This document shows positions 8,920 through 16,384 of a stretch of DNA of 64,000 nt, one piece after another (the stretch's first letter is position 1; each line of letters starts with the position of its first letter). The stretch comes from Hymenobacter psychrophilus. GTDB lineage: Bacteria > Bacteroidota > Bacteroidia > Cytophagales > Hymenobacteraceae. The DNA is taken from positions 248,001 through 312,000 of the forward strand of contig NZ_FNOV01000002.1 in the NCBI RefSeq assembly GCF_900107135.1, read 5' to 3'. The notes beneath the pieces are model-generated. The model was not told where the DNA came from. It did not search any database and saw nothing but the letters and a program-made list of their open reading frames with translations. Made by a program: the position numbers and the translations under genes.

Positions 8920-9086
8920 GGTATAAAAGAGGTGAAACAGGGAGATAACTCAAGGGGAGACAGTACGATGATGGAATAGTACGTTTGACGTTCCGAGTCG
9001 CCAACGGCACGCAAGGGGAAGCTAGGCCGTTGAGCCCGACCACTTACCCCGCGCCAGCAGCCTGCTTGTACGTCGAACTCGCCCTT

Positions 9087-10820
9087 TTATTTCACCTCAT
9101 ACACCCACAGGTGCCAGTAGGCGCCCGGCGCGGCATACTGCCCGAACAGGCGCAGGCCGCTGGCCCGGGGCCGGGCCAGGCGGGCCGCCGACAGCACGTA
9201 GCGCCCTCCTAAGCGGCGGAAGGCGGCGGCATCGAGCTGCCAGTGCTGCACGGTGCGGGCCGGCGTGGCAGGCACCCGAAAATCCTTGCCCAGCTCGGCC
9301 GAAAACAGGTAGCAGCGGTTGCCCCAGGCATCGAAATAGGCCGCCAGGGCCGGGCTTTTGGCCAGCTCGCCGGCAATCAGCGGCCGGAAGGCGTGCTTGT
9401 ACCTGAGCGGGTAGTTGTTGAGGTAGGCATCGAGGGTGAAGAAGCCGTTGAGCGTGGCCACGGCCGGCGGCAGGCCCAGGCAGGCCACCCGGTAGGCCGC
9501 CGGTGTCAGGCCGGTCCGGGCCGCAATATCCTGCCGCACCTGCCCAAACAGCCCGGGCGCTACGAAGGCGACGTAGGTTGGCTCGGAAGCAGGCAGCCGG
9601 CCCAGCAGGCGGCGCACGTTCAGCGTCCATTCGGTATTCATGCCCAACCCGATAAGCAGTTGCAGGCCCACCAGCGCCCAGCGGCCCCTACCGGCGGGCA
9701 GGCGCCGTAGGCTTAAGGCCAGCAGCGCAAACCAGGCCAGCGGCAGCAGAAAATGCAGCCGCGAAAGGTTGAAGGCGCGCAGCAGCGGCAGCGCCTGTTG
9801 GCCGGCGGCCGTAAGCTGCGGGTAGAAACCGCAGAATAACGCCGCCGCACCCAACGCCGCCAGTGCTGCGGCCAGTTGCCACCGTAGTTGGCGGCGGTTG
9901 GGCGTATCCGGGCTCAATGCCGCCGCTGCGCCGGCGGCCAGCAGCGGGGCCAATCGTACAAACAGCCCGCTGTGGTAGTGGCCCAGCAGCAAGTAGCGCG
10001 CGCCGGCCAGCAGCCCCACCCCTACCCCGGCCGGTGCCAGCCGGGAGTAGTCGAACTCCAGCCGGTGCGACACAAACTGCCCGCCCAGCAGCGCCGATAC
10101 CAGCGGGTACTCCACCACCAGATACGTAACGGCCAGCACCCCCAGACCCAGCAGGAGGCGCCCGGCGGCGCGGTAACGGCCCTGGCTGGCCTCACGGAGC
10201 AACAGTACCCCGCCGGCCAGCAGCACAAACACCCCCGCCAACACCAGGCTCGACCACAGCCCGAAGCCCACCAGCACTGCCCAGTCGGGCCAGCGGGCGG
10301 GGCGGCGGCGCAGGCGCAGCAGCACGGCTACCACCGCTGGCTGCCCCAGCACCGATATGCCGTAGGCCGTGTAGGCCGGCAGCACGGCCCAGGCCAGGGC
10401 CAGCGCGGCGCACAGCGTGGCGTGGCGCGGGCCCGGCAGCAGGTACCGGCGTAGCAGCCAGTACATGCTCAGCAGGCCTGCCAGCCGCACCAACAGCTCG
10501 TGCAGCAGATAAGCGGGCAGCGTGGGCAGCAGCGCCTGCAGGCCTACCAGCGGCTGCAGGCCCGGCCGCAGGGCGTTGCGGGGCAGCCCGTCCAGCAGCC
10601 GCTCTACCACCGCGCCCGGGGCGTAATCGAGGGCTTTGCCTTCCCGCAGTAGCGCGCAGCCGGTAGCCAGCTCGGTGTCGAGATTATCGTCGAGCAGAAT
10701 GTAAGTGCGGCCGGCCGGCGCTACGTAGGCCAGCGCCAGTAGCAGCAACGCCACCACGGCCCCCAGCAGGGCCCGGCGCGGACGAAACGACGGAACAACG
10801 GCGCGAAGCGAATCGTGCAT
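9087..10820 (-). CDS. Large polytopic membrane protein (DUF6044-like)
   Basis: Protein of 577 residues with about ten hydrophobic helices up to residue 410 and a soluble C-terminal part. The segment NGFFTLDAYLNNYPLRYKHAFRPLIAGELAKS around residues 470-500 and the following YFDAWGNRCYLF recall DUF6044 (YkoS-like) membrane proteins. I make that link from memory of the family only, and the function is unknown. An early loop ILLDDNLDTEL has acidic residues where GT39/GT-C enzymes keep their catalytic aspartates, so a GT-C-like glycosyltransferase is the alternative. A TACTTTTA sequence at 10847-10854 may be its -7 box. Confidence 0.72.
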   Translation of the reverse strand: MHDSLRAVVPSFRPRRALLGAVVALLLLALAYVAPAGRTYILLDDNLDTELATGCALLREGKALDYAPGAVVERLLDGLPRNALRPGLQPLVGLQALLPTLPAYLLHELLVRLAGLLSMYWLLRRYLLPGPRHATLCAALALAWAVLPAYTAYGISVLGQPAVVAVLLRLRRRPARWPDWAVLVGFGLWSSLVLAGVFVLLAGGVLLLREASQGRYRAAGRLLLGLGVLAVTYLVVEYPLVSALLGGQFVSHRLEFDYSRLAPAGVGVGLLAGARYLLLGHYHSGLFVRLAPLLAAGAAAALSPDTPNRRQLRWQLAAALAALGAAALFCGFYPQLTAAGQQALPLLRAFNLSRLHFLLPLAWFALLALSLRRLPAGRGRWALVGLQLLIGLGMNTEWTLNVRRLLGRLPASEPTYVAFVAPGLFGQVRQDIAARTGLTPAAYRVACLGLPPAVATLNGFFTLDAYLNNYPLRYKHAFRPLIAGELAKSPALAAYFDAWGNRCYLFSAELGKDFRVPATPARTVQHWQLDAAAFRRLGGRYVLSAARLARPRASGLRLFGQYAAPGAYWHLWVYEVK

Positions 10821-10933
10821 GAAAGCAATGGCAGGAATGGGGCTGTAAAAGTAATGGCCTTTTTACGGCAAAAGGCATCCGCATCATGCTTTCAAACGTT
10901 AAAACAATTCCTTCTTTTTTTAGGCTTTTTCTT

Positions 10934-11344
10934 ATGACAGAGTACCTGCTCTCCAGCCCCGAAAATCCTGATTACTGCCGGCTGAGCTACTTGCCGGAGC
11001 AGCAGCTCACCGTCAGTTGGCACGGCCAGGTAACGGGCCCGCTGGCTTACGAAGGCGCGCAGGCGGCGCTCGACATTCTGCGCCAGCACCCCTGCTGCTG
11101 CCTGCTTAACGACAACACCGACCTGCAGGGCCCCTGGTTCGATTCATTGTTATGGCTGGCCCAGCGCTGGGCCCCGGCCGCCGCCGCCGCTGGCGTGCAG
11201 TACGTGGCCCACGTTGTACGGGCCGGCACCCTGGCTACCACTTTCCTGGGCGCGCCCACCCACCATTTATTCACCCAATTTGAAATTCAGATTTTCGACC
11301 TGCTGACGGAAGCCAACGACTGGCTGGCCTCCTGCAGGAAATAA
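10934..11344 (+). CDS. Small STAS/SpoIIAA-like protein of unknown role
   Basis: The ATG at 10934 gives 136 residues starting MTEYLLSSPENPDYCRLSYL; an in-frame ATG at 10886 would add a 16-residue tail of unlikely composition. The order of features (a strand with LTVSWHGQVTG, a helix, LLNDNTDLQGPW, another helix, then a strand with AHVVRAGTL) suggests an alpha/beta STAS- or SpoIIAA-like fold. Small proteins of this kind are common in Hymenobacter-type genomes. There is no enzymatic motif, and no kinase or phosphatase partner is adjacent. It is divergent from the membrane protein at 9087-10820. Confidence 0.6.
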   Translation: MTEYLLSSPENPDYCRLSYLPEQQLTVSWHGQVTGPLAYEGAQAALDILRQHPCCCLLNDNTDLQGPWFDSLLWLAQRWAPAAAAAGVQYVAHVVRAGTLATTFLGAPTHHLFTQFEIQIFDLLTEANDWLASCRK

Positions 11345-11405
11345 GCGGTCGGCGCGGTTGAACACCAGTCCACATTAGTAGCCTCGGCAGCCGCCCGCGG
11401 CTAGT

Positions 11406-12308
11406 TCAGCTGCGCGGATGGAACTGGGTGATGACCTGGCGCAGGTAGTCGCGGTCGAGGTGGGTATAGATTTCGGTAGTCGTGATGCTTTCGTGACCCA
11501 GCATTTCCTGCACAGCCCGCAAATCGGCCCCGCCCTCGATTAAATGCGTGGCAAAGCTGTGGCGAAAGGTGTGCGGACTGATGCTTTTGGCAATGCCGGC
11601 CTTTGCGGCGGCGGCCTTGATGATGTGAAAAATCATGACCCGCGAGAGGCCCGCGCCGCGCTTATTGAGAAACACGGTGTCTTCGTGGCCGGGCTTGATG
11701 TCGAGGTGGGCGCGGATGCCCTGCAGGTAGAAGCCCAGGTGTTTGAGCGCGTCGCGGCCGATGGGCACGAGCCGCTCCTTGTTGCCCTTACCGGTTACGC
11801 GCACGAAGCCCTGGTCGGCGTAGAGGTTGGACAGGCGCAGGCCGGTCAGCTCGCTCACGCGCAGGCCCGAGCTGTAGAGCACCTCCAGCATGGCCCGGTT
11901 GCGGGTACCTTCGGGCGTGCTCAGGTCGATGGCGGCCAGTAGCTGTTCTATTTCAACGTAGCTGAGCGTGTCGGGTAGCTTGCGGCCGGTTTTGGGGGCC
12001 TCCAGCGTGTCGGTGGGGTCGATGGAGAGCATATCCTCCATAATCAGGAAGCGGTAGAAGGCCTTGATGCCCGACAGGGTGCGCGCCTGCGAGGTGGCCT
12101 CCAGGCCCAGGCCACCCAGCCAGGTGAGAAAGTCGCGCAGCAGCCGGGTGGTTACCTGCTGAGGCGAGGCCGGCAACCGTTCCAGCTCCAGGTACTGGCG
12201 CAGCTTGTGCACGTCGCGGGCATAGGCCTCCACCGAGTTGGCCGACAACGACTTTTCGAGCTGCAGGTAGCCCTCGAACTGTTTAATGGCAAGGTTCCAG
12301 GGCGACAT
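11406..12308 (-). CDS. xerD: Site-specific tyrosine recombinase XerD
   Basis: Protein of 300 residues. The N-terminal SAM-like core-binding domain (FEGYLQLEKSLSANSVEAYARDV) is followed by the catalytic domain with GLRVSELTGL (Arg near 149), HTFRHSFATHL (His-x-x-Arg near 249), LGHESITTTEIYTH (second His and the nucleophilic Tyr near 281). With XerC it resolves chromosome dimers at dif, activated by FtsK. The ATG at 12308 is preferred over a TTG two codons upstream. The promoter box TACCTTTG on the reverse strand (12334-12341) lies inside one arm of the palindrome shared with aroQ. Confidence 0.95.
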   Translation of the reverse strand: MSPWNLAIKQFEGYLQLEKSLSANSVEAYARDVHKLRQYLELERLPASPQQVTTRLLRDFLTWLGGLGLEATSQARTLSGIKAFYRFLIMEDMLSIDPTDTLEAPKTGRKLPDTLSYVEIEQLLAAIDLSTPEGTRNRAMLEVLYSSGLRVSELTGLRLSNLYADQGFVRVTGKGNKERLVPIGRDALKHLGFYLQGIRAHLDIKPGHEDTVFLNKRGAGLSRVMIFHIIKAAAAKAGIAKSISPHTFRHSFATHLIEGGADLRAVQEMLGHESITTTEIYTHLDRDYLRQVITQFHPRS

Positions 12309-12333
12309 ACGCAAGGGGAATTAGAGAACCAGG

Positions 12334-12341
12334 CAAAGGTA
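12334..12341 (-). promoter_or_regulatory. -7 box TACCTTTG for xerD
   Basis: Exact TAnnTTTG match 25 bp upstream of the xerD ATG, inside the left arm of the palindrome. Confidence 0.65.
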
Positions 12342-12441
12342 CTGTCATCCTGAGCAGCGCGAAGGACCTTTTTACGGTAGCAAGACGTAACAACGATTTG
12401 TGCTACCGTAAAAAGGTCCTTCGCGCTGCTCAGGATGACAG

Positions 12442-12449
12442 TACCTTTG
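12442..12449 (+). promoter_or_regulatory. -7 box TACCTTTG for aroQ
   Basis: Mirror image of the xerD box, inside the right arm of the palindrome, 40 bp upstream of the aroQ ATG. Confidence 0.65.
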
Positions 12450-12489
12450 CCTGGTTCTCCAGTCCCCTAGTCCCCAGCCCTCCTACCTC

Positions 12490-12939
12490 ATGCAAATCCT
12501 GCTGCTCAACGGCCCCAACCTCAACCTGCTGGGCCGGCGCGAACCCGGCATCTACGGCACCCGCTCGTTTGAAGACTACTTGCCCGAATTAGTCGAGGCT
12601 TTTCCGCAGTTCGAGTTGGTGTATTTCCAGAGCAACCACGAGGGCGGCCTCATCGACAAGCTGCACGAAGTGGGTTTCAGCTACCACGGCATCGTGCTCA
12701 ATGCCGGCGGCTTCACGCACACCAGCGTAGCGCTGGCCGATGCGGTAGCCGCCATCGGCTCGCCCGTAGTAGAAGTGCACCTGAGCAACCTGCACGCCCG
12801 CGAAGAGTTCCGCCAGCGCAGCCTGCTGGGCCGCCACTGCGCCGGCAGCATCAGCGGCTTCGGCCTCGAAAGCTACCGGCTGGCCCTGCACTACTTCGAC
12901 GGCCAACGCCCCAAACGGGTAGGGTTCAAGGTGAAATAG
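12490..12939 (+). CDS. aroQ: Type II 3-dehydroquinate dehydratase
   Basis: Protein of 149 residues, standard for the dodecameric type II enzyme of the shikimate pathway (3-dehydroquinate to 3-dehydroshikimate). Visible motifs are NGPNLNLLGRREPGIYG (catalytic Arg/Tyr loop), FQSNHEGGLIDKLH, NAGGFTHTSVALADA and EVHLSNLHAREEFR (active-site His). Its last codons and stop (AAG GTG AAA TAG) form the start of the palindrome at 12928-13050, so the Val-Lys ending is shared with several unrelated genes here. It is divergent from xerD. Confidence 0.95.
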   Translation: MQILLLNGPNLNLLGRREPGIYGTRSFEDYLPELVEAFPQFELVYFQSNHEGGLIDKLHEVGFSYHGIVLNAGGFTHTSVALADAVAAIGSPVVEVHLSNLHAREEFRQRSLLGRHCAGSISGFGLESYRLALHYFDGQRPKRVGFKVK

Positions 12940-13050
12940 TGAGGTGGTGAAATAGCGGGTTTGATGTTTGGTACTCCTACTTGCGCCAGTAGCGCAACCA
13001 GGCCCCTGGAACGTCAAACTCACCAACTCACTATTTCACCATTTCACCTT
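12928..13050. repeat. Imperfect palindrome of the GTGAAATAG type
   Basis: AAGGTGAAATAGTGAGGTGG (from 12928) is mirrored by CTATTTCACCATTTCACCTT (13031-13050), with inner arms GTTTGATGT/ACGTCAAAC and a central TTGCGC-CAGTA-GCGCAA hairpin (12981-12997). It starts inside the aroQ coding sequence and ends 5 bp before the promoter box of the aminotransferase gene. Confidence 0.8.
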
Positions 13051-13054
13051 TACG

Positions 13055-13062
13055 TACCTTTG
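13055..13062 (+). promoter_or_regulatory. -7 box TACCTTTG for the SerC-like gene
   Basis: Exact TAnnTTTG match, 25 bp upstream of the ATG at 13088. It argues against in-frame starts further upstream. Confidence 0.65.
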
Positions 13063-13087
13063 TAGCTCCATTTTACATACCCCACCT

Positions 13088-14155
13088 ATGTATACGTTCA
13101 ATCCCGGCCCCTCGCAGGTGTACCCGCAGGTACGCCAGTATTTACAGGACGCTTTTGATGAAGGCTGGCTTTCGACCCCGCACCGGGGCGAGAAATTTGT
13201 GCAGCTGATGCGCCAGACGGTGCAAGAGCTTAAAACCAAGCTCAACATCCCGCAGGACTACACCATTTTCTTCCTCAGCTCGGCCACCGAGTGCTGGGAA
13301 GTGCTGGCCCAGAGCCTGACGCCCACCAAAAGCTTCCACCTCTACAACGGCGCTTTCGGCCAGAAATGGTACCAGGCCGCCAAGGCCCTGCGTCCGGCTA
13401 CGGTCGGCCTCACTTTTGGTATCGATGAGGTGCCCGACGCCGACAACCTGCCCGGCCTCGACGAGCAAACCGACTTGGTGTGCATCACCCAGAACGAAAC
13501 CGCCACCACCACCCAACTGCGCGACGGCACCATTCTCAACCTGTATAACCGCCTGCCCAGCAAGGCTCTACTGGCCGTCGATGCCACGTCGTCGATGGCC
13601 GGGGTCCAGATCAAGTTCATCAAGGGCGACATCTGGTACTCATCGGTGCAGAAGTGCTTCGGACTCCCGGCGGGCCTGGCCGTGATGGTGCTTTCGCCGC
13701 GGGCCATCGAGCGGATGCGCCAGCTCAAGGAGCGCAGCCACTACAACTCGCTGACCGAGCAGTACGACAAGATGCTCAACTTCCAGACCACCCACACGCC
13801 CAACGTGCTCGGTATTTACCTGTTGAACCGCTCCATCCACGACAACCCGCCCATCAAAGTCACGCACCAGCACGTTGTCGAGCGGGCCACCAAGCTCTAC
13901 GACTACTTCGACCAGGCCACCCAGCTCCGGCCGCTGGTTACCAACCCCGAAACCCGTTCCTCCACCGTGGTAGGCCTCACGGCCGCGCCCGCCCTCATCG
14001 AGGAGGTAAAGCGCCGCGCCCTGGAGAACGGCCTGTTTATTGGCAGCGGCTACGGCGAGCGGAAAGCCACCGGCCTGCGCATCGCCAACTTCCCGGCCAT
14101 CCCCGATGCCGCCTTCGAGCAGCTCGTGCAGTTCTTCGCCAAGGAGTTCTCCTGA
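13088..14155 (+). CDS. serC: SerC-like class V aminotransferase (phosphoserine transaminase)
   Basis: The ATG at 13088 gives a 355-residue PLP enzyme starting MYTFNPGPSQVYPQVRQY, the SerC N-terminus. PHRGEKFVQL corresponds to the family's H-R substrate loop. DATSSMAGVQI contains the cofactor-contacting Asp, and SVQKCFGLPAGL near residue 189 holds the Schiff-base lysine. The expected reaction is 3-phosphohydroxypyruvate plus glutamate to O-phosphoserine. Some class V relatives use other substrates, so specificity is inferred. No serA lies in the window. The stop TGA at 14153 is the first base triplet of a palindrome that runs to the marC start. Confidence 0.78.
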   Translation: MYTFNPGPSQVYPQVRQYLQDAFDEGWLSTPHRGEKFVQLMRQTVQELKTKLNIPQDYTIFFLSSATECWEVLAQSLTPTKSFHLYNGAFGQKWYQAAKALRPATVGLTFGIDEVPDADNLPGLDEQTDLVCITQNETATTTQLRDGTILNLYNRLPSKALLAVDATSSMAGVQIKFIKGDIWYSSVQKCFGLPAGLAVMVLSPRAIERMRQLKERSHYNSLTEQYDKMLNFQTTHTPNVLGIYLLNRSIHDNPPIKVTHQHVVERATKLYDYFDQATQLRPLVTNPETRSSTVVGLTAAPALIEEVKRRALENGLFIGSGYGERKATGLRIANFPAIPDAAFEQLVQFFAKEFS

Positions 14156-14311
14156 ATCACAGATAGTGTAAATGGTGCAGGCACCACAGATTCGGTCAAC
14201 TAGCGGATTCGTTCGCGCTGCCCATCCATCTGCACGAGTCCGCTCCCACAACGAATCTGCCCTCCACAACGAATCTGCGTTATCTGCACCATCCGCAACA
14301 TCTGTGATTCA
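14153..14311. repeat. Palindrome running from the serC stop codon to the marC start codon
   Basis: TGAATCACAGAT (14153-14164) begins with the serC stop and is the exact complement of ATCTGTGATTCA (14300-14311), whose last A starts the marC ATG. Similarity continues inward (ATGGTGCA, CAGATTCG). The inside also holds a direct repeat, CCACAACGAATCTGC, at 14246-14260 and 14264-14278. It belongs to the same family as the copies at 58404 and 62560. Confidence 0.88.
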
Positions 14312-14871
14312 TGTTTAGCCTCAAGGAAATAGCTTCCGTTACGCTCACGCTGTTTGCCATCATTGATATTCTGGGCTCGGTGCCCATTATCATCCAGATC
14401 CGGCAGCGCGAGGGCGGCGTGAATGCCGAAAAGGCCACGCTGGTGGCGGCCGCGCTGATGGTGAGCTTCCTGTTCGTGGGCCAGAGTATTTTGTCGCTTT
14501 TTGGCGTTGATTTCCAGTCGTTTGCCTTGGCGGGTGCCATCATCATCTTCCTCATTGGCATGGAGATGATCCTGGGTATCGAGCTGTTCCGGCACGACCC
14601 GGCAGCGGGCACCGGCTCCATTGTGCCGCTGGCCTTCCCGCTCATTGTGGGGGCCGGCACCATGACCACGCTGCTGTCGCTCCGGGCCGCCTACCAGCTG
14701 CCCAACGTGCTGGCCGGCGTGCTGGTAAACCTGATCTTCGTTTATCTGGTCATCAAAAGCTCGGCCTGGATTGAGCGCAAACTAGGCAAAGCCGGCGAAG
14801 ATATCCTGCGCCGCGTGTTCGGCGTCATCCTGCTGGCCATTGCCATCAAGCTGTTTAAAACCAACTTCTAA
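14311..14871 (+). CDS. MarC family integral membrane protein
   Basis: Protein of 186 residues with six hydrophobic segments. The start FSLKEIASVTLTLFAIIDILGSVPIIIQI and the mid-part PLAFPLIVGAGTMTTLLSLRAAYQ match the MarC/YchE family of inner-membrane proteins of unknown function (the antibiotic-resistance link of MarC was later withdrawn). No signal peptide. The leader upstream of the ATG is entirely repeat sequence, with no purine-rich ribosome binding site. Confidence 0.9.
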   Translation: MFSLKEIASVTLTLFAIIDILGSVPIIIQIRQREGGVNAEKATLVAAALMVSFLFVGQSILSLFGVDFQSFALAGAIIIFLIGMEMILGIELFRHDPAAGTGSIVPLAFPLIVGAGTMTTLLSLRAAYQLPNVLAGVLVNLIFVYLVIKSSAWIERKLGKAGEDILRRVFGVILLAIAIKLFKTNF

Positions 14872-14884
14872 GAAGCTGCTTCGC

Positions 14885-15025
14885 AGAAGCGAGGAGCTAG
14901 AATGCCTGTCATTCTGAGCTTGCGAAGGACCTTATAGCGCCTGAACAGCCGTAACAACGACTCGTTTTAACGTTATAAGGTCCTTCGCAAGCTCAGGATG
15001 ACAGGCATTCTAGCTCCTCGCTTCT
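14885..15025. repeat. Intergenic palindrome, 52-bp arms with one mismatch
   Basis: Arms 14885-14936 and 14974-15025 pair over 52 bp with a single mismatch. They share the core TCATYCTGAGC...GCGAAGGACC with the xerD/aroQ palindrome, and the loop keeps CCGTAACAACGA. It fills the space between convergent marC and the antiporter, so it may act as a two-way terminator. Confidence 0.93.
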
Positions 15026-15030
15026 CAACG

Positions 15031-16218
15031 TCAGTATTCCCCTATTTCCGGCTCTTCGCGGCTCATGAGCAGGCCCACCATCATGAGCACGCCGGTGAGC
15101 AGGATGACGATGAAGAGGATGTTTTCGGAAACTTCGCCAATAAGGTGCTCCAGGGGGATACTGTAGAACAGCAGCACCGTAATCAGGCCTTTGGGGGCAA
15201 TAAAGAGCTCGGGAATGAGGTCGGTTTTGGCAATGAAGCGCAGGTAGAAATAGCGAATGGCCGTGAGGGCCACCACGATAATAACCCCTTGCAGCAGCAA
15301 TTGCGGGCTCATGAGCTTGCTAACCGTAATGCTGAAGCCGAAGAGCAGGAAGAAAAACGTGCGGATCAGAAACGCCGACTCGGCCGTGATGCTGCGCAGC
15401 TGGTGCAGTTCCTCGGTGAGGCGGGCCGGGTTGAACCAGCGTTTCAGCGGGCCCAGCATAAACTGCTCGGCGTTGTTGACGGCCAGGCCAAACACCAGCA
15501 CCAGCACCAGCGAGGAAAGATGCAGGTTTTTGGCCACGCTGTAGAGCAGAATCAGGAAGGCCAGAATCAGGAAGAACTTAACGTGCAGCCGAATCCGGTC
15601 GAGCAGGAAAATGAGGGCCGCCGTGCTTACAATGGCCACCAACGCCACGGATATGATATCGAGGCCGAACGTAGCCACCGACATGCCTTCGCCGAAGTTG
15701 GACTGCAGGGCAAAGTTGAAAAGCATGATGCCCAGAATATCGGAAAAGGTGCTCTCGTAGATGATGAACTCCTGTTTTTCGCCCGTCAGGCCGGCCACAC
15801 TGGGAATGGCAATGGCCGAGCTGATAACGGCCAGCGGAATGGCATTGACGAGGCAGCTCTGAAAATTGACGTGCAGCCAGAAGTGCAGAATCAACGCAAT
15901 AGCCAGCGACTGCACCACCAGCATGAGGACGGCTGCCAGGAAAGAGCGCCGGATGAGCGGAAATTTCTCACGGGTTATCTTCAGGTCCAGCGCGCCCTCC
16001 AACACAATCATAATCAGCCCAATGATTCCGAATATCTCCAGAATCACCTTGGGCGTGACGAAGGTAAAGTCGAAGTAGTCGGCACCCTGGCGCAGGGCAA
16101 TACCCGAAAGCAGCAGCATGAGCACCGACGGCACCTTGGTGGCGCGGGCAATCAGGTCGAAGAGGTAGGACAGGATGACGGCCAGGCTCAGGCCGATAAG
16201 AATGGTATAAGAACCCAT
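15031..16218 (-). CDS. Cation/proton antiporter (CPA family)
   Basis: Protein of 395 residues with about 12 membrane helices. Signature stretches are LLLSGIALRQGADYFDF near the start, IVLEGALDLKI (typical of the CPA1/CPA2 helix 3 region), AIPLAVISSAIAIPSV and FIIYESTFSDILGIMLFNF, where the Glu/Ser and Asp correspond to the ion-binding region of NhaP- or KefB-type exchangers. It probably exchanges Na+ or K+ for H+ at the inner membrane. There is no C-terminal TrkA-N or other regulatory domain, so it is the short form. It converges on marC. Confidence 0.85.
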   Translation of the reverse strand: MGSYTILIGLSLAVILSYLFDLIARATKVPSVLMLLLSGIALRQGADYFDFTFVTPKVILEIFGIIGLIMIVLEGALDLKITREKFPLIRRSFLAAVLMLVVQSLAIALILHFWLHVNFQSCLVNAIPLAVISSAIAIPSVAGLTGEKQEFIIYESTFSDILGIMLFNFALQSNFGEGMSVATFGLDIISVALVAIVSTAALIFLLDRIRLHVKFFLILAFLILLYSVAKNLHLSSLVLVLVFGLAVNNAEQFMLGPLKRWFNPARLTEELHQLRSITAESAFLIRTFFFLLFGFSITVSKLMSPQLLLQGVIIVVALTAIRYFYLRFIAKTDLIPELFIAPKGLITVLLFYSIPLEHLIGEVSENILFIVILLTGVLMMVGLLMSREEPEIGEY

Positions 16219-16372
16219 AGAGTGCAGTTAGGCCTAAAAGTAATTCCGGCTATACGAGCCGGAATCGGGGCGGTTGACCGGAGTTGCGAAAACCCGGAAC
16301 GGCGAAGATACGCTTTCGGCGGTGGTAGTGCGGCCTGCGCGGCCGGGCCGGGCGTTGCGCGGGGGTGCGGCG

Positions 16373-16380
16373 TACCTTTG
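16373..16380 (+). promoter_or_regulatory. -7 box TACCTTTG, 4 bp before an ATG
   Basis: Exact TAnnTTTG match followed by GGCC and the ATG at 16385. Transcription would start at or next to the start codon, giving a leaderless mRNA. Confidence 0.6.
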
Positions 16381-16384
16381 GGCC

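Larger units (their letters stand above)
12324..12459. repeat. Perfect 58-bp inverted repeat carrying both divergent promoters
   Basis: The arms 12324-12381 and 12402-12459 are exact reverse complements over 58 bp, with a 20-nt loop (12382-12401). They contain the family core GTCATCCTGAGC...CGAAGGACC also found at 14885 and 19637. Each arm also carries a TACCTTTG box pointing outward, toward xerD on one side and aroQ on the other. Confidence 0.97.
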
